Below, piece after piece: positions 17,494 through 26,095 of a DNA stretch of 64,000 nucleotides (positions within the stretch are counted from its first letter, which is position 1; every line of letters begins with the position of its first letter). Location: contig NC_009922.1 in assembly GCF_000018325.1 (NCBI RefSeq), forward strand, positions 2,542,001-2,606,000, given 5' to 3'. The DNA comes from Alkaliphilus oremlandii OhILAs. Its GTDB lineage: Bacteria > Bacillota > Clostridia > Peptostreptococcales > Natronincolaceae. The translations under genes were made by a program, and so were the position numbers. Under the pieces are notes generated by a model that saw nothing but the letters and a program-made list of their open reading frames with translations, did no database searches and was not told the DNA's origin.

Positions 17494-18966
17494 TTATGTA
17501 CCACAGAAGGTACGATAAGGCTGTGCCGATGGGGGTGGCAATACGGCGTAGGCCTCATGTTCTTTAGAATATTCATAGGGACTGGAAAGCACCTTCAATA
17601 AATTTTCCATTTTGCTATAATCTCTATTATTCTCAGCTGCATCCAATGCCTCCTCCACCCGATGGTTTCGTGGGATGACCGTTGGATTGTTGTTTCTCAT
17701 CAGTCCATGGGCATCTTCCTTCGATTCTTTCTGTCCTTCTAATCTTGCTTTCCATAGCGTATGCCACTGAGCAAATTCTTCACTTTCAAACATAGCTGTA
17801 TCCTTCATATTGTCAAAAGTCAAAGCAATAAAGGTGTTGGTATAATCGGCACTGTACTTTTCCATGATCCTTAAAAGTTCATGGATCAAGTGTTCATCGT
17901 TCTCCTCTTTACTGAATAGGCCCAGCTTTCTCCGCATACCATCCGCCCAGTTTTTCTCATATAGAGCGTTGAATCTTGAAATTGAATTTTGGGCGACTTC
18001 TACAGCCTGCTCTTGATTCTCATGGAGCAATGGCAATAGGGTTTCTGCAAATTTAATTAGATTCCACAGGGCAATCTTCGGCTGATTGCCATAGGCATAT
18101 CTACCGTGGACATCGATGGAGCTAAATACAGTAGAAGGATGATATACATCCATAAAGGCACAGGGACCATAATCGATGGTTTCTCCACTGATGGCCATGT
18201 TGTCCGTGTTCATGACACCATGAATAAAACCAACCAACTGCCATTGAGCAATTAACATGGCCTGTCGTTTTATGACCTCATCAAGAAGATGTGCATAGGG
18301 ATTGCCATGGATATTCTCATTAGAAAAATGTCTCTTTATTGTATAGTCCGCTAAAGCTTTTAAATCCTGCTCCTTTCCCCATGTTGCAGCATATTGGAAG
18401 GTTCCCACCCGTATATGGCTGGAAGCCACTCTTGCCAAGACAGCGCCTTGTAAAAATCTTTCTCGGACAACAGATTCGCCAGTGGTCACTACTGCTAAGC
18501 TTCGGGTGGTGGGAATGCCAAGACCGTGCATCGCTTCACTGATGATATATTCTCTCAACATAGGACCCAGTACCGCTCTGCCATCTCCCCCACGAGAATA
18601 TTTCGTTCTTCCAGCGCCCTTCAGTTGAATATCCAATCGTTCACCCAAAGGCGTCATCTGTTCGCCAAGCAATACTGCTCGACCATCTCCTAGCATGGTG
18701 AAATGACCGAATTGATGACCTGCATAGGCCTGTGCAATAGGAGCTGCACCTTCTGGAAGTCGATTTCCAGCAAACAGATGGGCTAAACTTTCATTTTCTA
18801 TCTCCCTAACATTGAAACCTAAAGCCTCTGCCAATTTATGATTAAAGACAACCAGCTTCGGTAAAGGGGCAGAAGCCGGTTTGGCATTGGCAAAAAATAT
18901 CTTGGGCAAAGTTGCATAGCTATGTTCTAAATTCCATCCCATTTCTATATTTTCTTTTTTCTCCAT
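17494..18966 (-). CDS. selO: Protein adenylyltransferase SelO (YdiU)
   Basis: 490 residues of the SelO pseudokinase family, which transfers AMP from ATP to protein Ser/Thr/Tyr. Visible landmarks are YAGHQFGHFTMLGDGRAVLLGE, the LKGAGRTKYSRGGDGRA loop with nucleotide-contacting residues, LRVASSHIRVGTFQ-like text (ARVASSHIRVGTFQYAA), and the metal/catalytic region GVMNTDNMAISGETIDYGPC. The protein ends in FCGT: the cysteine occupies the third-from-last position held by selenocysteine in vertebrate SelO. The start has AAAGGAG upstream. It is monocistronic, with no obvious functional link to glmM or the chemoreceptor. Confidence 0.95.
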   Translation of the reverse strand: MEKKENIEMGWNLEHSYATLPKIFFANAKPASAPLPKLVVFNHKLAEALGFNVREIENESLAHLFAGNRLPEGAAPIAQAYAGHQFGHFTMLGDGRAVLLGEQMTPLGERLDIQLKGAGRTKYSRGGDGRAVLGPMLREYIISEAMHGLGIPTTRSLAVVTTGESVVRERFLQGAVLARVASSHIRVGTFQYAATWGKEQDLKALADYTIKRHFSNENIHGNPYAHLLDEVIKRQAMLIAQWQLVGFIHGVMNTDNMAISGETIDYGPCAFMDVYHPSTVFSSIDVHGRYAYGNQPKIALWNLIKFAETLLPLLHENQEQAVEVAQNSISRFNALYEKNWADGMRRKLGLFSKEENDEHLIHELLRIMEKYSADYTNTFIALTFDNMKDTAMFESEEFAQWHTLWKARLEGQKESKEDAHGLMRNNNPTVIPRNHRVEEALDAAENNRDYSKMENLLKVLSSPYEYSKEHEAYAVLPPPSAQPYRTFCGT

Positions 18967-19194
18967 ATGGAATCTCCTTTTCCTCTATATTTTTATTCAT
19001 TTTTGTTTACTTATTATACCCCTATTTAAGACTTTCAACGCCATGACAGTGCACCAATAGTATAAAAAACATAGCAATACCTTAAATAATATTTTATTCA
19101 AAGTATTGCTACCTCTTATTTTATTTACCCATAAAATGCTTCCCATTTCCATTCCGCCGTCAACTGATGGAACACCGGACAGCTCTACCATAAA

Positions 19195-21333
19195 TTATTC
19201 ATATTTAAATTGATGGATGCTTTCCTGCATATCTTCTGCCAGCTTCCCTAAGGCTCTACTGGAATTAAAAATTTCCTCTACAGAGGCTGTCTGTTCTTCC
19301 ATGGAAGCTGAAGATTCCTCTGTCATTGCTGCATTTTCCTCCGATATAGCCGATAGATCCTCCAGCACCTGTATAATTTCTTCCTTTTTGCTTTCCATTT
19401 CCACTCCAGACTGACTGATGAATTCTATGGTACTCTTTATCTGTTCAATTTCAGAAGCAATGCCCTCAAACTTATGGCTGGCAATCTCTACGCTATTGCT
19501 CTGATCTCTTATGATGGACTCCACCGTATTCATAGTAGAAACGGCATATTCAGTGTCCTTTGTCAGGATGTCGATAATTTGGGTAATTCCTTCCGTCAAT
19601 TTGTTGGATTCTTCTGCTAGTTTTCGAATTTCATCGGCTACCACAGCAAACCCTCTACCAGCTTCTCCAGCTCTTGCAGATTCAATTGCAGCATTTAAGG
19701 CCAATAAATTGGTCTGCGTCGAAATTCCTTTGATTAATTGACTTGCTTTTCCGATTGCCTCTACACTTTCATTGGTTTTAACAATGATATCTTTAATGCC
19801 CATAACGGCATGATTGCTGAGGTTTGTTTTTTCTACAAGATCGTTCATGATGACAATGCCATCATCCTTTAAATGAACCACTTTATCCGTAGTATGATTT
19901 AATTGGTCAATATTATTGCGGTTTTTCTCAATTTCCTCACCTAGTATGGTGGCTTCTGCTACACCTTTCATGGTGTCATGAGCCTGCTGTCCCGCTGCTC
20001 CTGCAATTTCTTCCATGGCTCTTGCTACCTCCTCAGAGGATGCGCTTACCTGTTCAATAACAGCGGACAACTCTTCCGAAGAGCCTGTGAGCTGCTGAGA
20101 AGCATCTGCAATGTTTTTAATTAGAGCGATAAAATTTTCCTTCATAACCTTTAAAGCTCGCGTGATCTTTCCAATTTCATCCTTCCGCACTAAATAGTTT
20201 TTCATCGTCTTACTTTCATCTAGAGACAAATCAAACTGGGATAACCTTTCAATACCACTGGATAGATCCATGATGGGCTTCGTAATATTCGATGCGATCC
20301 CTAAAATAATACCGATTAAAATAACGAGTCCCATACTGGCTACAATGATGGTGATCGTTGTTGTTTGCTGCAATTCTTTGTATATTTCATCCTCCGATGC
20401 AATGGACATGAAATACCATTCATTTTCCATATGGGCATTTTTTATGGGAACCATTGTTAGGATTGTATGATCAGCGGAGATTGGCACACGCTCTACTCCG
20501 TTCAATTGATTTCCCTTAGATAAAATTTCTTTCAATTCCTCATTATTGAACACGTCAACTATATCTTTTCCTAGGAAGGATTCGTCCCTATGCCCTATAA
20601 TGAGTCCATTTTTCGTTATTAATTGCACATATCCGCTATCGTATAGCTTGATATTCGATATCACTTCCTGCAATCGCTCTAAGGAAATATCTACCCCTAC
20701 GACCCCTACCACTTCATTATGATAAATAACAGGTGCAGTAACAGAAACTAGAGTTACGTCCCTTCCTTGCAGCTTATAGGTATACGGCTCCAGAACTTCT
20801 AATTTCTTCGAATTTTTAGATGCTTGATACCACAGTCCACTTTGATCTAAGTTATCGTAGGAATCGGATCCTTCTTCAAAAACCACGGTGCCACTTCCTC
20901 TATTCCAATAAGGATTGTATCTTCCCGTAGGTCCATGGGCTTCCGCATTGACATATTCGCTGTCTCTTCCATCTACTGCATTGGGCTCCCAGTTTGTCCA
21001 AACACCGACCAACTCTGGATTGGTATAGATCACATTTTTCATGATCTCATTCATTGCTTCTCTACTGATGGAGCCATTCTCCTTCATCGCTTCAAAGGCG
21101 TCGGCTATGGTTTCAACAACAACCAGTGCCCAATCTAATTCATTTTGAGTCTCTTTTGCATGGTTCTCTGTTAACTGCTCTAAATAATCAGAAGAAGCTT
21201 TTTCCTGTATTCCTTTAAATCGAATCGTAGCAAAGCCGATGGTAGATACAAATATAATCCCTATGGCTAACAAAATACTGATGGTCATTCTCCATTTGAT
21301 CGATTTCAATTCCCGCCACTCTCCTTTGAACAT
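19195..21333 (-). CDS. Methyl-accepting chemotaxis protein with Cache sensor
   Basis: 712 residues: TM1 about 16-34, a double-Cache extracellular domain (NYWNRGSG-type text, LWYQASKNSKKLEVLEPYTY, VVGVVGVDISLERLQEVI) to about 330, TM2 about 333-353, HAMP, and a long signalling coiled coil with the conserved tip NLLALNAAIESARAGE. The C-terminus contains a second helical arm (TEESSASMEEQTASVEEIF). It is immediately downstream of the choline microcompartment operon on the same strand, separated by a hairpin, so it could sense choline or a related compound; that is only inferred from location. ATG 21333 has GGAG 4 nt upstream; a TTG eight codons in has a stronger site. Confidence 0.93.
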   Translation of the reverse strand: MFKGEWRELKSIKWRMTISILLAIGIIFVSTIGFATIRFKGIQEKASSDYLEQLTENHAKETQNELDWALVVVETIADAFEAMKENGSISREAMNEIMKNVIYTNPELVGVWTNWEPNAVDGRDSEYVNAEAHGPTGRYNPYWNRGSGTVVFEEGSDSYDNLDQSGLWYQASKNSKKLEVLEPYTYKLQGRDVTLVSVTAPVIYHNEVVGVVGVDISLERLQEVISNIKLYDSGYVQLITKNGLIIGHRDESFLGKDIVDVFNNEELKEILSKGNQLNGVERVPISADHTILTMVPIKNAHMENEWYFMSIASEDEIYKELQQTTTITIIVASMGLVILIGIILGIASNITKPIMDLSSGIERLSQFDLSLDESKTMKNYLVRKDEIGKITRALKVMKENFIALIKNIADASQQLTGSSEELSAVIEQVSASSEEVARAMEEIAGAAGQQAHDTMKGVAEATILGEEIEKNRNNIDQLNHTTDKVVHLKDDGIVIMNDLVEKTNLSNHAVMGIKDIIVKTNESVEAIGKASQLIKGISTQTNLLALNAAIESARAGEAGRGFAVVADEIRKLAEESNKLTEGITQIIDILTKDTEYAVSTMNTVESIIRDQSNSVEIASHKFEGIASEIEQIKSTIEFISQSGVEMESKKEEIIQVLEDLSAISEENAAMTEESSASMEEQTASVEEIFNSSRALGKLAEDMQESIHQFKYE

Positions 21334-21410
21334 TTTACTCCTATATACCCAGATCTTACTTTATACAATCCTTCTTAATTAAGACATTTTTGTCGTAAAT
21401 TCAATATATA

Positions 21411-21445
21411 AGGAAACGGTAGAGCTTCCGCCCTACCGCTTTCTT
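21411..21445 (-). terminator. Terminator of the choline microcompartment operon
   Basis: A stem based on CGGTAG/CTACCG extended by imperfect A/T pairs, 18 bp past the last shell gene. The T-tract is short and interrupted, so readthrough into the chemoreceptor gene is possible. Confidence 0.55.
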
Positions 21446-21462
21446 ATATGGATCAACTTTTA

Positions 21463-21759
21463 CTATTTTACATCCTTAGATACATTTGTTGCTGGAAGGA
21501 TACCTTCAACTTCAACGTGTGGACGTGGAATAACGTGAACAGAGATTAATTCTCCAACTCTTTGTGCAGCCGCTGCTCCTGCATCTGTTGCAGCTTTTAC
21601 TGCGCCAACGTCTCCTCTTACCATTACGGTTACCAACCCACCGCCAACTTGCTCTTTACCTACTAGGTAAACGTTTGCTGCTTTAACCATTGCATCTGCT
21701 GCTTCAATTGCTCCAACTAAACCTTTTGTCTCGATCATTCCTAATGCATCATATTTCAT
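21463..21759 (-). CDS. BMC-H hexameric shell protein (PduA/EutM-like)
   Basis: 98 residues, a single BMC domain: ALGMIETKGLVGAIEAADAM, then VGGGLVTVMVRGDVGAVKAATDAGAAAA and VIPRPHVEVE. The length and absence of extensions mark a canonical hexamer that tiles the facets of the compartment. It is the last gene of the operon and, with an AGGAGG site, likely well translated; the major shell component is often encoded this way. Two further canonical BMC-H genes lie at the operon's 5' end. Which metabolite its central pore passes cannot be read directly. Confidence 0.95.
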   Translation of the reverse strand: MKYDALGMIETKGLVGAIEAADAMVKAANVYLVGKEQVGGGLVTVMVRGDVGAVKAATDAGAAAAQRVGELISVHVIPRPHVEVEGILPATNVSKDVK

Positions 21760-21790
21760 TTTAAATTCCTCCTAAGTTTTTTATTTTGAG

Positions 21791-21825
21791 CACTTGAAAT
21801 TTTTAACGGAGTTAAAAATTGAGTG
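21791..21825 (-). other. Intercistronic stem-loop between pduL and the last shell gene
   Basis: CACT..ATTTTTAAC/GTTAAAAAT..GAGTG forms a stem with a very small loop in the 99-nt spacer. It lacks a T-tract, so mRNA processing or stabilisation of the downstream shell-gene message is more likely than termination. Confidence 0.5.
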
Positions 21826-21858
21826 CGACATAAAGTTTGTAAGTGTAACGAACAAATT

Positions 21859-22509
21859 TTATTTTTTTATTTTGATTTTAGATAACGAATGAACACCCAG
21901 AGCATTTGCTTCCTCTGTATCGACGTGGAATTCTAAAACGGAAGTATCATTTGCTCGAATGGCAACATTATGGTAGATACCCCCTCTTAAGCCATCCACT
22001 TCGATTGAAACAATTTCTCCATCCTGCACTTCTAGGGCTTTGGCATCTTCACAGCTCATGTGAATATGTCTTTGTGCAGCCACAAGTCCCTCCGTAATTT
22101 GTACGGAACCTTTTGTACCAATTAATGTGATTCCTGGTGTACCTTGTAAATCACCGGATAATCTCGTAGGGGCTACGACGCCTAGTTTAAAGGAATCGCC
22201 CAATAAGACCTCCACCTGTGTTTTACTTCGTACTGGACCTAAAACTCTTACTTTTTCAATGGCACCCTTTGGGCCACAGATTGTTACAGTTTCCTTGCAG
22301 GCATACTGCCCTGGCTGGGATAGATCTTTCATTGGTGACAGTTCATAGCCTTCTCCAAACAATGCGTTCACATCTGCCTGTGACAAATGAACGTGTCGAT
22401 TTGAAATACCTACTGGAATTTCTGGAACCCCTTGTTTTTTTTCGGTAGAAGACAGATTCATTTGAACTGCCTCTAGTAAAAGCTTTAGGACAGATTCATA
22501 TTGTTCCAT
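21859..22509 (-). CDS. pduL: Phosphate acyltransferase PduL
   Basis: 216 residues of the PduL family, converting acyl-CoA plus phosphate to acyl-phosphate and recycling CoA inside the compartment. Zinc-ligand motifs are all present: SNRHVHLS, AAQRHIHMS and LEFHVDTEEANA. The first ~20 residues (EQYESVLKLLLEAVQMNL) form an amphipathic helix typical of an encapsulation peptide, followed by a short Ser/Thr/Lys linker. With acetaldehyde dehydrogenase (gene ending 1 nt upstream) it makes acetyl-phosphate from choline-derived acetaldehyde. AAGGGAG precedes ATG 22509. Confidence 0.96.
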   Translation of the reverse strand: MEQYESVLKLLLEAVQMNLSSTEKKQGVPEIPVGISNRHVHLSQADVNALFGEGYELSPMKDLSQPGQYACKETVTICGPKGAIEKVRVLGPVRSKTQVEVLLGDSFKLGVVAPTRLSGDLQGTPGITLIGTKGSVQITEGLVAAQRHIHMSCEDAKALEVQDGEIVSIEVDGLRGGIYHNVAIRANDTSVLEFHVDTEEANALGVHSLSKIKIKK

Positions 22510-22510
22510 T

Positions 22511-24040
22511 CTAGTCTTCTCCCTTCATTGCTTTTAGTAAGCCATTTACTAAATCCATCAGTTTTTCTTGATCTAGAACATCTGAATTTACTTTATTGAA
22601 AGAAGGGGTACTCTCCGTAGTGCATCCTACTGTTGCAGAGCCATTTAGTTCTGGATAGTTGAAGGAAGCATCTGCTGAAGCTAATGTTGTACAGTCTTTT
22701 AAACCGTAGGCAACCCTTTTGATATTAACTAAGTGCATTGGTGTAACGTTTTCAGAAGTCGCACTACCACCCCATGTACCACAACCTAAGGTAAAGGAAG
22801 GCATCAATCCTGTGCTGGCTCCAGTTCCACCTTGGGCGCTACCTGTATTTACAAGGATACGTGCGGCTGGTTTTTTAGCAAACTTCATCACCATTTCTCG
22901 ATCTTCTGTGTGAAGACTCATGGTATGACCGATCCCATTTTGTAGAAGCGCTATACTAAGGTCACAAGCTTCGTGCCAATCTTTCACAGTATAGAATCCA
23001 ATCACTGTTGTCAGCTTTTCATAAGATAATGGGTAAGCTGGTCCAACACCTTGTTGTTCTCCAATCAGGATCTTTGTTCCTTCAGGAATTGTAATTCCTG
23101 CGGCTTCAGCAATCACCTGAGGACTTCTACCAACGAACTGAGCGTTCATTGTATGGCCATTCTTGAATAAAAGATTGCAAACCTTTTTTGTCTCTGCTTC
23201 TGTCATAAAGTATCCGCCTTGCTTCTTAAGCTCAGCTACTACTGCTTCACGGTTGCATTCTTCCACGATGATGGACTGCTCAGATGCACAGATGGTACCG
23301 TAATCAAATGTCTTACTTGCGATAATATTGCTGACTGCTTTTTGGATATTTGCAGTTCTTTCAATATATGCTGGAGAGTTTCCTGCACCAACACCTAGGG
23401 CTGGCTTACCTGCACTATAGGATGCCTTCACCATTCCAGGACCACCTGTAGCAATAATCATGGCAATATCATCGTGCTTCATTAATTCATTTGTAGCTTG
23501 TATGGTCGGTATGGAAATGCTCCCTATAATGTTTTCAGGTGCGCCTGCTTCTACTGCTGCATCATGCATTAATCTTACAGCTTTCAATGTACATTTTAAT
23601 GCAGATGGATGAGGAGAAAAAACAATTCCATTTCGTGATTTAATTGCAATCATTGATTTAAAAATAGCAGTAGATGTTGGATTCGTTGAAGGTACAATCC
23701 CCATTAACAATCCCATCGGTTCAGCAATCTCGATTACTTGCTCCTCAGTATCTTCTTTGATTACACCGATGGTTTTCATATCCTTAATGGCTTCATAAAG
23801 CAATACGGAAGCCATATGGTTCTTATAGGTCTTATCTTCAACCTTACCAAATCCAGTTTCCTCTACAGCCATTTTTGCTAAGGAAACCGCATTTTCCTTT
23901 GCAACTCTAACCATGTTGCATAAAATTTTGTTAATTTGTTCTTCTGTATAGTCGGCAAGCTGTTTTGTAGCAATTTTTCCCAATCTAGCAAGGTCCCTTG
24001 CCTCTTGTACAGAACGTAGGTCTTTATCAAAGCTTTCCAA
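22511..24040 (-). CDS. CoA-acylating acetaldehyde dehydrogenase (EutE/CutF-like), catalytically intact
   Basis: 509 residues of the EutE/PduP aldehyde dehydrogenase group. The catalytic cysteine is Cys251 in TFDYGTICASEQS and the oxyanion Asn is Asn120 in PSTNPTST; NAD-site text GVGAGNSPAYIE is present. It oxidises acetaldehyde from CutC to acetyl-CoA with NAD+ and CoA in the compartment lumen. Residues ~470-509 form a Ser/Thr-rich linker and a terminal amphipathic helix (QEKLMDLVNGLLKAM), a likely encapsulation peptide. The start is TTG at 24040 with AAGGAGGG 6 nt upstream. A paralogue at 33785-35275 lacks both catalytic residues. Confidence 0.95.
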   Translation of the reverse strand: MESFDKDLRSVQEARDLARLGKIATKQLADYTEEQINKILCNMVRVAKENAVSLAKMAVEETGFGKVEDKTYKNHMASVLLYEAIKDMKTIGVIKEDTEEQVIEIAEPMGLLMGIVPSTNPTSTAIFKSMIAIKSRNGIVFSPHPSALKCTLKAVRLMHDAAVEAGAPENIIGSISIPTIQATNELMKHDDIAMIIATGGPGMVKASYSAGKPALGVGAGNSPAYIERTANIQKAVSNIIASKTFDYGTICASEQSIIVEECNREAVVAELKKQGGYFMTEAETKKVCNLLFKNGHTMNAQFVGRSPQVIAEAAGITIPEGTKILIGEQQGVGPAYPLSYEKLTTVIGFYTVKDWHEACDLSIALLQNGIGHTMSLHTEDREMVMKFAKKPAARILVNTGSAQGGTGASTGLMPSFTLGCGTWGGSATSENVTPMHLVNIKRVAYGLKDCTTLASADASFNYPELNGSATVGCTTESTPSFNKVNSDVLDQEKLMDLVNGLLKAMKGED

Positions 24041-24077
24041 TTATAGCCCTCCTTTTTATCATATTTCAATCGATCTT

Positions 24078-24818
24078 CTAATTTTTAATCGAACTGGCTA
24101 TGGTTTCATAATACTTCTTAAACTCTATCATCAATAAATTTTTATCTGCTTTAGAAATTTTTCTGCCTGCGATACCGAACGTCTTGTATTCGCGGGCTAA
24201 GTTTCTAAGCTTTACGACAGTACCTTTTTTAAGGACTGCTAGAACCTTCTCTATTCCATGTTCTTCTACCATCTGATCGACGATGCTTTTGCTATGGAAT
24301 TGGCTAAAATCTAAGGCAGTCTCTCCATTTTCTTCATCTATTTTCAAGTCTACTGGTTCCTCTATATGAACTTCTTCTATCTCTATTTCAACAGTAGATT
24401 CTGTCTCAAGGATTTTTCCAGCTTCTATTTCTACTTCTTCAACTTTTACTTCTTCTATTTCTGTTTTTTCTTCTTGTACTGCTATTGCTTCTTTTATAGC
24501 GACTTCTTCTATCTCAATTGGCGCCACTACCTGCTCTGCTTTCTCTATGGATATGACAGTACCTTTTAATTCTTCATGGGGACGTGGAATTACATGTTGT
24601 GAAACCAGAAGGTTTTCATCAATTCTTCTTACAGCAGCCCCACCAGCTTCTACAGCCGCTTTTACAGCTCCAACATCACCAGTTATGGCAATGGAAACCA
24701 AGCCACCACCAACATAAGTTTTCTCTACGAGCTCTACAGCGGCAGCCTTCAGCATAGCATCAGCACTTTCTGTAGCCGCAATCAATCCCTTTGTTTCAAT
24801 AAATCCCAGTGCCTGCAC
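24078..24818 (-). CDS. BMC-H shell protein with long acidic linker and SAP-like C-terminal domain
   Basis: 246 residues. Residues ~1-90 are a normal BMC domain (ALGFIETKGLIAATESADAM; VGGGLVSIAITGDVGAVKAA; VIPRPHEEL). Residues ~95-175 are a Glu/Val/Ile/Lys-rich low-complexity linker. Residues ~176-246 form a basic helical domain (KKGTVVKLRNLAREYK, then GIAGRKISKADKNLL) resembling a SAP or small helix-turn-helix fold. The architecture recalls EutK, whose tail is a nucleic-acid-binding-like winged helix, but the tail here differs. GTG start with GGGAGGG 6 nt upstream. It may link shell to cargo or to nucleic acid; function is unproven. Confidence 0.88.
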   Translation of the reverse strand: MQALGFIETKGLIAATESADAMLKAAAVELVEKTYVGGGLVSIAITGDVGAVKAAVEAGGAAVRRIDENLLVSQHVIPRPHEELKGTVISIEKAEQVVAPIEIEEVAIKEAIAVQEEKTEIEEVKVEEVEIEAGKILETESTVEIEIEEVHIEEPVDLKIDEENGETALDFSQFHSKSIVDQMVEEHGIEKVLAVLKKGTVVKLRNLAREYKTFGIAGRKISKADKNLLMIEFKKYYETIASSIKN

Positions 24819-24840
24819 TCTGAACCCTCCCTGCTATGGA

Positions 24841-25503
24841 TTATATTAAATCTGCCCAGTTGGCTGGATACGTCACATAGAATACTTTTGCATGATTCGG
24901 TGAACCCCAAGTAACCTTGGATCCTGAAGGAACGTATACCACGTCACCTGGATATGCGGTTAAAGTCTTACCGTCAATGGTCACTGTTAAAGTACCCTCC
25001 ATTACATAATCGATCTCTTCGTAAGTCAGCGCCCAGTCGAATGTAGAGTGATCGATATTCAAGAACCCAGCACTCATGGCAGATTCTTCCTTACTGATGA
25101 GCTCTTGATAAAATACCTTGGCATCGGGATTTCCTGTATCGAAAACATCAAACTTTACAGAGTCTCCACGAACAACCTTTGCTCCATTGCCTGCTGTTTC
25201 TTCTGTGTAAGGCTTCGTAGACTTCAGTGAATCTATGATGCCACTTAAAAGTCCTTGTTCCATCATGGTTTTTAGCAAATTGTAAATCATTTCGCTATCC
25301 AATGTGCCGTCACAGGCTTTCGCTATTCCACTTGACCTCGCTTCACTTGCGATCTTTTGTGAAAACTCAATCTCATAGGCCTTTGCCATATCCTGTGCGG
25401 AAGGTGTAATAATCGTGTTGCTGTCGATATAAATCACTTTTTTCCCTTGACTTTGAGCAGTTTCAACATCTTTTGCACAAATCAATGTTTTCATCTTTTT
25501 CAC
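24841..25503 (-). CDS. eutQ: EutQ-like cupin protein
   Basis: 220 residues. The N-terminal part has the motif NTIITPSAQDMAKAYEIEF shared by Eut accessory proteins; residues ~105-220 are a cupin barrel (DYVMEGTLTVTIDGKTLTAYPGD and VPSGSKVTW). EutQ of Salmonella has acetate-kinase activity and is needed for compartment formation, so here it may convert PduL-made acetyl-phosphate to acetate plus ATP; no classical ackA is seen in the window. GTG at 25503 lies 7 nt after GAGGGG. It sits between two shell genes in the operon. Confidence 0.9.
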   Translation of the reverse strand: MKKMKTLICAKDVETAQSQGKKVIYIDSNTIITPSAQDMAKAYEIEFSQKIASEARSSGIAKACDGTLDSEMIYNLLKTMMEQGLLSGIIDSLKSTKPYTEETAGNGAKVVRGDSVKFDVFDTGNPDAKVFYQELISKEESAMSAGFLNIDHSTFDWALTYEEIDYVMEGTLTVTIDGKTLTAYPGDVVYVPSGSKVTWGSPNHAKVFYVTYPANWADLI

Positions 25504-25551
25504 ATCCTTTCCCCTCGGATTTCAGACATCTTTCATACCAATACCGCTCTA

Positions 25552-26094
25552 TTAAAGTAAAGATGCCAGCAATGCTTTAGATGGTGATGGTATCGTTTCT
25601 ACATTGACTAAAAGACCATTGGCAGCAGATGTTCCCGCCTCGGTACCAGCCTGTACAGCAGCGATATCCCCAGTGAAAACAAAGTATGATTTACCACCCA
25701 GTCCATTGCCTAAGCGAAGCTCTATGGGCGCTAAGTCTGCTGCCTTTAGAACTGCATCTGCAGCGATGACCATGGTCGCCTGTGAAAAGGATTCAATAAT
25801 ACCGATGGCTTGAATATTCTCTGGCATTGTGGAACCTGTGATTGCTGGGAATATTTGAGGACTAACATTTGGTATCACCATGGAATCCACTAAGAACTCT
25901 TCTGCCTCCCTCTCTCCAGTAGCTACAGCATCATAAACTGAGGCAACATCACCATGAACAATTGCAATATATTTACCTGGACAGGTGGATCCTGCCGTAA
26001 CGATTTCTACATCAGAGGTTTTTACCATTTGATCTGCTGCGTATATTCCTTTAGAAATACTTGTAAATTCAACCATTCCGATTGCGTTTGGCAT
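25552..26094 (-). CDS. PduT-like BMC-T (tandem) shell protein with Fe-S cysteine
   Basis: 180 residues containing two BMC domains (about 3-88 and 92-178), so it forms a pseudohexameric trimer. Cys38, in TAGSTCPGK, matches the PduT cysteine whose three copies coordinate a [4Fe-4S] cluster at the trimer axis. This makes it a probable electron-conducting shell tile. The next gene upstream, ending 1 nt before, encodes its usual partner, the PduS-like flavin/Fe-S protein. AAGGAGGG precedes ATG 26094. Confidence 0.93.
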   Translation of the reverse strand: MPNAIGMVEFTSISKGIYAADQMVKTSDVEIVTAGSTCPGKYIAIVHGDVASVYDAVATGEREAEEFLVDSMVIPNVSPQIFPAITGSTMPENIQAIGIIESFSQATMVIAADAVLKAADLAPIELRLGNGLGGKSYFVFTGDIAAVQAGTEAGTSAANGLLVNVETIPSPSKALLASLL

Positions 26095-26095
26095 A

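Noticed and set aside
18997..19191. 64-codon minus-strand frame between selO and the chemoreceptor
   Set aside because: No convincing ribosome binding site or domain; the region reads as AT-rich spacer with a weak inverted repeat.
24366..24569. Plus-strand Phe/Tyr-rich frame opposite the shell-protein linker
   Set aside because: Antisense shadow of Glu/Val/Lys codons in the low-complexity linker.
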